From the NCBI GenBank assembly GCA_958448635.1, contig CAUDEQ010000039.1, positions 1 to 18,136 on the forward strand: a DNA stretch of 18,136 nt, in the 5' to 3' direction. Each line of letters opens with the position of its first letter. Within the stretch, counting starts at the first letter, position 1. A model generated the notes under the pieces. That model worked only from the letters and a program-made list of their open reading frames with translations. It had not been told where the DNA came from and made no database searches. Position numbers and translations under genes: made by a program. Below, one piece after another: positions 6,244-12,329 of the stretch. Origin of the DNA: an uncultured Bacillota bacterium. GTDB taxonomy: Bacteria; Bacillota; Clostridia; Peptostreptococcales; Anaerovoracaceae.

Positions 6244-7754
6244 TATTTTACCTCCTTCTGTGAGATCTTATCAAGATCGCGATATCCATCCTTGCCCTTG
6301 AGCGAAGTCAGAATTATTGCGGCAACTACTACCAGCAGTATGCAGCCCCATCCGAATACCATTATGTCTGAAAACGCATAGCTTCCGTATCCGTTCACGA
6401 TGAAGCCCTTCGTATTGAGGAACAGCATCACTCCCAGAACGATGACCGTAACGAATTTCAAAGAGTATGTCCACCACTTGCCTATGCTGAAGTTGGAAAA
6501 CTCATTGGCCTCCTTACGCAGCTTCTCAGGATTGAAGAACCAGCAGATGAGTATTACCTCGATAACTCCGCCTGTTGCCACACCGATGTTGTTGATGAAA
6601 GCATCCACGATATCAAGGATATTCATTCCCGCACCTGTGATGAACAGGATGCTGAGGACAAAAGTAGGCACCAGCACGATGGTAACAGCCTTCTTGTGGG
6701 AAATATCGAACTTGTCGTGGAAACTGGATACAACTGCCTGAAGTATCGATACCATCGATGTCACGCCTGCTGTCAGCAATGCTCCGAAGAAGCATACGCC
6801 GATCAGTCCATTGAGAGCAGGCAGCGAGCTTATGGCTGTAGGGAATGTCATGAAGGCGAGGCCTATTCCTGAAGCAGCAACCTCCTCTACAGGAACGCCC
6901 TGCTGGAATGCCATGAAGCCCATGATGCTGAATACTCCTATGCCCGCAAATACCTCATATCCGTGATTTGCCGTAGCAGTTATGAAGGCGCTGTTGACTA
7001 CATCCGTTTCCTTAGGCAGATAGCTGGAATATGCCAGCATGATGGCGAAGCCTATGGAAAGGCTGTAGAATATCTGTCCGTATGCAGCCACCCATACGCT
7101 CGGATCTTTAAGGGCGGACCAGTCAGGTCTGAACAGGTACTCGAGACCATCTGTAGCGCCCGGAAGCGTGATGCCCCTTATTACCAGCACCAGTGTCAGC
7201 ACGAAAAGTATAGGCAGACAGATTCTGCATACCATTTCGATACCTCTGCTGATACCTTTGTACATTATGAAAGCAACAGCTGCCCATACAACGACGAACG
7301 GCAGCAGCAGGTTCGTTCTGATTCCTCCCAGATTGAGAGCGCTGTCAGTCACTCCCAGGTAATCGAGGAAGAAGCCTGTAGGATCTGCGCCCCACGCCTC
7401 TGTAAATGAAAATCCTATGTAGCTGAGTACCCATACGATGATGGCGAAGTAGTATATACCTATCACGAATGCTACCATCGCCTGCACCCAACCGACCCAC
7501 TCCCACTTCTGGTTGATCCTGGCCCAGGTTACAGGTGCGCCTCCCCTGTATGTCTTACCCATGGTGTACTCAAGGATAAGAATAGGAATTCCTGCTGTGA
7601 TAATTGCGAATAAGTACGGCAGCAAAAATGCTCCGCCTCCGTTTGTTGCGGCAACATACGGAAATCTCCATAGGTTACCCAGGCCTACTGCCGAGCCGAT
7701 GGCGGCCAGCAAAAAGCCCAGCTTGTTGTTCCATTGATCTCTCAAACTATTCAC
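6243..7754 (-). CDS. Neurotransmitter:sodium symporter family amino-acid transporter
   Basis: A 503-residue LeuT-fold membrane protein with about 12 predicted helices, the usual bacterial NSS length. It should import an amino acid with Na+. Helix 1 carries GSAVGLGNLWRFPY at 20-33, the most conserved NSS motif; Ala22, Val23 and Asn27 coincide with the Na+-site positions of LeuT. NGGGAFLLPY, the helix-6 segment YGQIFYSLSIGFA and the helix-8 TAGVTSM segment also fit. The partner small subunit downstream suggests the methionine/alanine MetP-type branch, but the substrate cannot be read from sequence. The start is uncertain: GTG at 7754 lies almost on top of the AGGAG site, while TTG at 7745 is spaced ten bases from it and gives MRDQW. 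A perfect consensus promoter drives it. Confidence 0.92.
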   Translation of the reverse strand: MNSLRDQWNNKLGFLLAAIGSAVGLGNLWRFPYVAATNGGGAFLLPYLFAIITAGIPILILEYTMGKTYRGGAPVTWARINQKWEWVGWVQAMVAFVIGIYYFAIIVWVLSYIGFSFTEAWGADPTGFFLDYLGVTDSALNLGGIRTNLLLPFVVVWAAVAFIMYKGISRGIEMVCRICLPILFVLTLVLVIRGITLPGATDGLEYLFRPDWSALKDPSVWVAAYGQIFYSLSIGFAIMLAYSSYLPKETDVVNSAFITATANHGYEVFAGIGVFSIMGFMAFQQGVPVEEVAASGIGLAFMTFPTAISSLPALNGLIGVCFFGALLTAGVTSMVSILQAVVSSFHDKFDISHKKAVTIVLVPTFVLSILFITGAGMNILDIVDAFINNIGVATGGVIEVILICWFFNPEKLRKEANEFSNFSIGKWWTYSLKFVTVIVLGVMLFLNTKGFIVNGYGSYAFSDIMVFGWGCILLVVVAAIILTSLKGKDGYRDLDKISQKEVK

Positions 7755-7815
7755 TCTCCTAAAAAATAATAATGAAAAAAAATAACGCTTGTATCATAGA
7801 GATAAAGCCTTGTTC

Positions 7816-7844
7816 ATTATACAATAACGATACTCCCATGTCAA
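7816..7844 (-). promoter_or_regulatory. Perfect consensus promoter of the NSS operon
   Basis: Leftward TTGACA (7844-7839), 17-base spacer, TATAAT (7821-7816): both hexamers match the housekeeping consensus exactly. The predicted leader is about 55 bases, T-rich, with no recognised riboswitch. High constitutive expression is the simplest reading. Confidence 0.85.
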
Positions 7845-7912
7845 TAAAAATTTATATTCTAAAAACAAAAAGAGTATATATTTTTTGTTTTCAAAAACAA
7901 TTTTTCTTCACC

Positions 7913-7935
7913 TTCAACCATTTGTTTTGGTTGAA
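7913..7935. repeat. 8-bp inverted repeat upstream of the hyp promoter
   Basis: TTCAACCA and TGGTTGAA are exact reverse complements separated by seven bases (TTTGTTT). The repeat sits about 20 bases upstream of the hyp -35 and about 70 bases upstream of the NSS -35, in the only divergent region of the window. It has the geometry of a dimeric regulator site, but no regulator was identified. Confidence 0.5.
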
Positions 7936-7955
7936 TCACCAACGGCAAAAATCAT

Positions 7956-7984
7956 TTGTCTATCCACCTCCGAAGATATATAAT
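7956..7984 (+). promoter_or_regulatory. Promoter of the hypABF operon
   Basis: TTGTCT (7956-7961), 17-base spacer, perfect TATAAT (7979-7984). Predicted transcription start near 7991, leaving a leader of about 80 bases. Confidence 0.6.
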
Positions 7985-8010
7985 ATAGGAGATCGATTTA
8001 GATACACGCA

Positions 8011-8029
8011 CCTGCCAAATCTCGGCAGG
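8011..8029 (+). other. Leader hairpin upstream of hypA
   Basis: CCTGCC (8011-8016) and GGCAGG (8024-8029) form a six-pair GC-rich stem with loop AAATCTC in the presumed 5' leader. There is no U-run, so it is not a terminator. It may stabilise the mRNA or tune translation; no riboswitch class was recognised. Confidence 0.35.
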
Positions 8030-8070
8030 CACAGATACTACGCAAAACTACAGGAAAGCAGATAATCACA

Positions 8071-8412
8071 ATGCACGAATATCCCATAACGCAACAGATA
8101 ATAAAGATAGCCGAAGAGCACTGCAGAAAGGCAGAAGGCTCAAGGGTGACTAAAATAAACCTGGTGATAGGCGACTATTCCGGCTATGTGGGAAGCTCTG
8201 TCCAGATGTACTTTGACGTCATCTCCGAGGGAACCATGTGCGAAAAAGCAACGGTATCCATAAAGCACGTCAAGCCAAAGCTCAAATGCGCAGCCTGCGG
8301 CGAGCTTTTCGAAAAGAAGCTTCTTTCCTTCGAATGCCCGCAATGCGGAGGTCAAGGCGGCCCCACAGAGATAGGCAAGGAGTTTTACATAGAATCCATC
8401 GAAATAGAGTAG
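8071..8412 (+). CDS. hypA: Hydrogenase nickel incorporation protein HypA
   Basis: A 113-residue HypA, normal length, which delivers nickel to the large subunit of [NiFe]-hydrogenase with HypB. The protein starts M-H-E; in this family the N-terminal amine and His2 bind Ni, so the ATG at 8071 must be right although its ribosome site (AGGAAAG, 12 bases away) is weak. The structural zinc site is CAAC...CPQC near residues 73-93. It is first in a rightward hypA-hypB-hypF unit, 151 bases before hypB. Confidence 0.96.
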   Translation: MHEYPITQQIIKIAEEHCRKAEGSRVTKINLVIGDYSGYVGSSVQMYFDVISEGTMCEKATVSIKHVKPKLKCAACGELFEKKLLSFECPQCGGQGGPTEIGKEFYIESIEIE

Positions 8413-8563
8413 CTTCCCCATCAGGCAAAGGACTACCAACAGATCAAGTAAAATCACAACATCAAGAGAAAACGCAAAAACGTATTGCTTAAAACATATC
8501 AGTAAAAAACATATTATACAAATAACCATCTCGAAATAAATCATACGAACACGGAGGTATAAA

Positions 8564-9232
8564 ATGCACGATATAAGAAAGATAAGCGTAATGGAAGGCG
8601 TAATGGATGAAAATGACCACATCGCCGAGCATATAAACCATCATATGACGCATCACGGCGTACTGGTGGTCAATGAAATGGGCGCTCCGGGTGTAGGCAA
8701 GACCACATCTCTCAAGAACATCATACGTCATCTGAACGTCAAACCCTACGTCATCGAAGGCGATATCGAGTCCGATATAGATACCGTAGCTCTCAATCAG
8801 CTGGGCATAGAGACTCACCAGATCAATACCCACGGAGCATGCCATCTTGATGCACCTGTAGTGGAGCATGCCACCAGCCATATGGATTTTGACGAGCCCG
8901 GCATACTTTTCATAGAGAACATCGGCAATCTTGTGTGCCCTGCCGAGTTCAGCATCGGAGAACATGTGATGATGCTGATAACCACCGTTACGGAGGGCAG
9001 CGACAAGCCGTACAAATACCCGTTGGCTTTCGAAAAAGCCGATATCATACTTCTCAACAAATCAGACCTTATCCCATACCTTGACTTCGACGAGGACTTC
9101 TATATGAAGGGTATTCGCGCCCTCAATAAAGACGTTCCCGTTTTCAAGGTTTCAGGAAAGACGGGAGAAGGCTTCAAGGAGGTAGCTGAGTGGCTGCAGA
9201 ACAAAGCGAAAGAATTAAACTCTGGGGAATAG
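8564..9232 (+). CDS. hypB: Hydrogenase nickel incorporation GTPase HypB
   Basis: A 222-residue SIMIBI-class GTPase that powers nickel insertion with HypA. Seen: P-loop GAPGVGKTT (40-48), EGDIESDID, GACHLDA with the metal-binding Cys93-His94, ENIGNLVCPAEFSIGE with Cys125, TEGSDKPYKYP, and NKSDL (165-169) for guanine. It lacks the N-terminal CxxCGC motif and the long His-rich Ni store of some HypB proteins; only a modest His cluster (His23-His31) is present. The ATG has GGAGGT five bases upstream. The 151-base gap after hypA contains no gene. Its 3' end overlaps hypF by 43 bases. Confidence 0.96.
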   Translation: MHDIRKISVMEGVMDENDHIAEHINHHMTHHGVLVVNEMGAPGVGKTTSLKNIIRHLNVKPYVIEGDIESDIDTVALNQLGIETHQINTHGACHLDAPVVEHATSHMDFDEPGILFIENIGNLVCPAEFSIGEHVMMLITTVTEGSDKPYKYPLAFEKADIILLNKSDLIPYLDFDEDFYMKGIRALNKDVPVFKVSGKTGEGFKEVAEWLQNKAKELNSGE

Positions 9233-11922
9233 TCCAGGGCGTCGGTTTCAGACCCTACGTGGCTAAAATCGCCGAAACCTTCGGCATGAAGGGACATGTA
9301 CTCAATATAGGCGGACTGGTGGAAATAGTCGTTACGGATACTCCGGAGCGCATTTCCGCCTTTTTGAATTCCCTCATTGAAAACAAGCCCGAGCCCTCCG
9401 AAATCGTCCACGTCAAAAGAGAGGTCATCGAATACACCACCTTCGACTCCTTCACCATCGTAAAAAGCGACGACGGCGGCGACGAAACAGCCATGATACC
9501 ATCAGATCTGGCCATATGCCCACAATGCCTGAAGGAGCTTTACAGCAAGGATAATCCGCGCTTTCAGCACCCATTCATAAGCTGCATGGCATGCGGCCCA
9601 AGGTACACCATCATCGACAGAATCCCATACGACCGCCACAACACCTCGATGGTGGACTTTCCCATGTGCAGCTTCTGTGAAGGCGAATACACCGACCTCC
9701 ACGACAGGAGATATCACGCCCAGACCATCTCCTGTCACTCATGCGGACCTGAGCTTTTATGGAAAAGCGCACCTGCCCGCCGTCAGGCGGCGGAGGAAAC
9801 GTCGGACGCTTTCCTCACAGGCAGCGCCTCCGGCGATAAGTGTATCGAAGCAGGCAGCCGGCTTTGCAGCAACGCTGACGACAAAAGAAATGATACTGCT
9901 CTCGAAGCAGACAGCGCACTTTGCACCGAAGACACTGCTGACGAAAAAAATTACGCTGCTTTCGAATCAGACAGCCGGCTTTGCACCGATAAGAATATCC
10001 TCGACCACGCCGCAGATGCTCTGAGCCGAGGAGCAGTCCTCCTCTTCAAAAGCGTAGGCGGCTACAACCTCATCGCAGACCCTTTCAGCGACGAGGCCGT
10101 AAGCAAGCTGCGCCGCATAAAAGCGCGCGAGGAAAAACCCTTTGCCGTCATGTTCAGATCCATAGACGAGATAAAGCAATTCTGTCACATTGATCAGGTG
10201 GAAGAAAGGCTTCTCTCTTCCTCAGCCAGGCCTATCCTCCTTCTTGAGCATCGACTGGAGGAGCTTTGCAAAACCCGCTCTGCAGGCGACACTTCAACAG
10301 GCAATACTTCGGCAGGCGGCACTTCAGCAGGCAATACTTCAGCAGACAATACTTTGGCAGGCAATACTCCGGACGATTCCAATTCATTTTACTATGCCGC
10401 AAACGGCTCTAGTGCAGGCGGCAATATCAATCGCAGCTTTTCCGCAGGCAGTCCGGCAGAGCTTAAACGCAGCCGCTTCATAGGCTCCTTCCTGCCCAGC
10501 TTTGCCGCTCAGTATATGCTTCTTGACAGGATCAGCCCGTTGATATTCACCAGTGCCAACCTGTCCGACATGCCTATGATACGTGACGACGATGAAGCCC
10601 TGAAAATGTTGGAAAGCAACAGCGAAATAGATGGCATGATATACAACCTGAGACATATACGTGTGAGAGCAGACGACTCGGTGGCCCGCATCATAGACGG
10701 GCAGCCTCAGATGATAAGACGCTCCAAGGGCTACGCCCCTGTACCTCTCTTCGTCAACACAGACGATGCAGGCTCCGATTCGAAAGAATCCGGCTCGCCC
10801 AAATCCGATTCAACCATGTCTTATTCGAGCGATTCCGGCTCAAACGGGCCCGATGCAAGCCGCCGTATTCCGCACATATTTGCGGCAGGCAGCCAGCTGA
10901 AAAACTCCTTTGCTCTTACAAAAGGCAACTTCGTGTACATGAGCCAGTTTTTCGGAGATATGGACACGATGGAAAACCAGGAAATCTACAGAGAAAATCT
11001 GGTGCGCCTGAGCAATCTCTTCAGAATAAAGCCCGAAGCCGTCGTTTGCGACATGCACCCAGGCTACTTTACAACAGGCTTTTCAGAAGAATACGCACGT
11101 TCAAACGACCTTCCTCTCATCAAGGTACAGCATCATCACGCCCACGTAGCATCTGTGATGGCTGAAAATGACATCAAGGGGAAGGTAATCGGCGTCAGCT
11201 TTGACGGCACAGGCTACGGATTAGACAGCAACATCTGGGGCGGAGAGTTTTTCCTCTGCCAAGGCGGAGACGCAGAACGCATCGCCCACCTGCGATATGT
11301 AGATATGATAGGCGGCGATTCCTCAGTCAGAGACGCTGCCAGATCGGCACTGAGCTATATACACGCATACGACAATCTGACCGCCGAATCACCGGCGGAC
11401 TGCACCTCCATCACCATCTACCTTGATGACATCATATCCTTCGGCCGCCGCAGACTTCTGTCCAAGCCTTCGGCTCCGCTGGTGATGTCAGCGCTGAAGG
11501 CAGGTGTAAACACAGTCAAAAGCTCCAGCATGGGAAGGCTCTTCGATGCAGTATCCGCCCTGCTGGGCATCAAGGACAGCAACGACTATGAAGGTCAATG
11601 CGCCATCATGCTGGAGGACGCAGCTGCTTTTGCGCAGAGATATCCCGGCAAAAGCGAAAGCTGCGACCTTGCCCTTTCCTTCCATGAAAGGATCATCGAC
11701 ATGATAGTCGGACAATGCTGCATAGCCCGCAATAAGTACGGAGCTGACCAGGTGGCGCTGGCTGGCGGAACCTTCCAGAACAGAATACTGATGGAGGGTG
11801 TCCTCCAAAAGCTGAGAGACGATGGCTTTACACCTTATTACAACATTTCGGTCAGCCCAAATGACGGCGGCATCGCCCTGGGGCAGGCATACGTGGCAAT
11901 GCACCGCTTGGCTGCGGATTAA
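9190..11922 (+). CDS. hypF: Carbamoyltransferase HypF with three repeat insertions
   Basis: A 910-residue HypF, against a family norm of about 750-780. HypF uses carbamoyl phosphate and ATP to carbamoylate HypE on the way to the cyanide ligands of the [NiFe] centre. Domains in order: acylphosphatase (GIVQGVGFRPYV, Arg21, Asn39); two zinc fingers (Cys110/113/132/135 and Cys160/163/182/185, canonical spacing); YrdC-like (about 275-520, with KAREEKPFAVM and RADDSVAR); and Kae1-like (about 560-910, with QHHHAHVASV, FDGTGYG and LAGGTFQNR). The extra length sits in three linkers: 192-268 with 19-20-residue repeats, 362-426 with six pentapeptides like AGNTS, and 522-558, Ser/Asp-rich. The frame is intact and core motifs survive, so it is probably active. 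The GTG start is fixed by AAGGAGGT at 9176-9183 inside hypB and by the absence of another start before the GIVQGVGF motif. Confidence 0.95.
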   Translation: MAAEQSERIKLWGIVQGVGFRPYVAKIAETFGMKGHVLNIGGLVEIVVTDTPERISAFLNSLIENKPEPSEIVHVKREVIEYTTFDSFTIVKSDDGGDETAMIPSDLAICPQCLKELYSKDNPRFQHPFISCMACGPRYTIIDRIPYDRHNTSMVDFPMCSFCEGEYTDLHDRRYHAQTISCHSCGPELLWKSAPARRQAAEETSDAFLTGSASGDKCIEAGSRLCSNADDKRNDTALEADSALCTEDTADEKNYAAFESDSRLCTDKNILDHAADALSRGAVLLFKSVGGYNLIADPFSDEAVSKLRRIKAREEKPFAVMFRSIDEIKQFCHIDQVEERLLSSSARPILLLEHRLEELCKTRSAGDTSTGNTSAGGTSAGNTSADNTLAGNTPDDSNSFYYAANGSSAGGNINRSFSAGSPAELKRSRFIGSFLPSFAAQYMLLDRISPLIFTSANLSDMPMIRDDDEALKMLESNSEIDGMIYNLRHIRVRADDSVARIIDGQPQMIRRSKGYAPVPLFVNTDDAGSDSKESGSPKSDSTMSYSSDSGSNGPDASRRIPHIFAAGSQLKNSFALTKGNFVYMSQFFGDMDTMENQEIYRENLVRLSNLFRIKPEAVVCDMHPGYFTTGFSEEYARSNDLPLIKVQHHHAHVASVMAENDIKGKVIGVSFDGTGYGLDSNIWGGEFFLCQGGDAERIAHLRYVDMIGGDSSVRDAARSALSYIHAYDNLTAESPADCTSITIYLDDIISFGRRRLLSKPSAPLVMSALKAGVNTVKSSSMGRLFDAVSALLGIKDSNDYEGQCAIMLEDAAAFAQRYPGKSESCDLALSFHERIIDMIVGQCCIARNKYGADQVALAGGTFQNRILMEGVLQKLRDDGFTPYYNISVSPNDGGIALGQAYVAMHRLAAD
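9844..9993 (+). repeat. 57-60-bp tandem repeat in hypF (2.5 copies)
   Basis: Copies begin at 9844 (57 bases), 9901 (60 bases) and 9961 (partial, 33 bases). Each starts with a variant of ATCGAAGCAGGCAGCCGGCT and encodes a variant of (I/L/F)E(A/S)(G/D)S(R/A)LC, so each copy adds one Leu-Cys. It lies between the zinc fingers and the YrdC-like domain. Copy lengths are multiples of three, so the frame is kept. Confidence 0.8.
10282..10371 (+). repeat. 15-bp minisatellite in hypF (6 copies)
   Basis: Six head-to-tail 15-base units, consensus GCAGGCAATACTTCA, encode Ala-Gly-Asn-Thr-Ser-like pentapeptides. Units differ from one another at one to four positions, mainly at codons 3 and 5. It lies in a surface loop position of the YrdC-like domain. 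Copy-number change would preserve the frame. Confidence 0.88.
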
Positions 11923-11954
11923 TGCTCTGGCGCCCATTTCATCCAATCCATAAA

Positions 11955-12147
11955 AAAATACAAAACCTGCACATACGGATATAAAATATCGATTGTGCAG
12001 GTTTTTACAAGTTAAATGACAAAGTGTGAGTTGTGTGATTCTGATATGCTTATGTCAACATCAGTGTGGAGTGAAAGAATGCCACAAAACAGTGAGGCTT
12101 TTAAGAGTTCCCTGTCTCTTACGGCAGCCTATCTCTCATTTCTTTCC
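11955..12147 (-). ncRNA. Candidate small RNA of about 190 nt
   Basis: A strong leftward promoter (12154-12182) points into 200 bases with no convincing protein, ending in an intrinsic terminator hairpin (12005-11962) followed by a T-rich run in the same direction. The 5' region is foldable: GAAAGAA at the predicted 5' end pairs with TTCTTTC (plus-strand 12140-12146 and 12073-12079). Stacked on this, TGCCGTAA pairs with TTGTGGCA (12119-12126 and 12080-12087, two G-U). An alternative fold uses AGGCT/AGCCT with AAGAG/CTCTT. The only leftward start is a six-codon MRDRLP. The size would suit a 6S-type or antisense regulator, but the 5' and 3' ends do not clearly pair and no known family was recognised. 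Confidence 0.45.
11962..12005. terminator. Bidirectional terminator between hypF and the candidate small RNA
   Basis: AAAACCTGCAC (11962-11972) and GTGCAGGTTTT (11995-12005) form an 11-pair stem, with an inner GATAT/ATATC pairing. Rightward it is followed by a T5 run and ends hypF transcription 40 bases after the stop. Leftward it is followed by TTTTGTATTTTTTT and would end the opposing RNA. Confidence 0.85.
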
Positions 12148-12153
12148 AACATC

Positions 12154-12182
12154 ATTATAGTTAGTTTTAGCTAACCAGTCAA
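12154..12182 (-). promoter_or_regulatory. Strong leftward promoter in the hypF-PFOR spacer
   Basis: TTGACT (12182-12177), 17-base spacer, TATAAT (12159-12154): 11 of 12 consensus positions. The spacer contains the inverted repeat GTTAG...CTAAC. No ORF follows; the predicted start near 12147-12146 gives an RNA beginning GGAAAGAA. Confidence 0.65.
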
Positions 12183-12276
12183 GGCATAATTGCCTTATTG
12201 AAAAAAAGTGTACAATACGAGGATATGCCGACAACAACAGAACCATGCGACTATCCTGTGGTTTTCCTTATACAAC

Positions 12277-12309
12277 AAAAGTCCCATGGCAAATCATGCC
12301 ATGGGACTT
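12277..12309 (-). terminator. Terminator of the pyruvate:ferredoxin oxidoreductase gene
   Basis: AAGTCCCATGGC (12279-12290) and its exact reverse complement (12298-12309) form a 12-pair stem with loop AAATCAT. Leftward a short T-run (TTTTG) follows. It starts 20 bases after the PFOR stop codon. Confidence 0.82.
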
Positions 12310-12329
12310 ATTTCATCCAATTATAGGCA

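Noticed and set aside
7772..8065. 97-codon rightward frame before hypA
   Set aside because: It runs through both divergent promoters and the dyad, is AT-driven in composition and has no ribosome site.
12079..12174. 31-codon rightward ORF with a GGAGTG site
   Set aside because: No good rightward promoter, and it lies across the leftward promoter and the candidate small RNA; a chance frame is more likely.
12225..12326. 33-codon rightward ORF behind a TACAAT box
   Set aside because: The -35 is poor (spacing 15-16) and the frame runs straight through the PFOR terminator hairpin, so coding is implausible.
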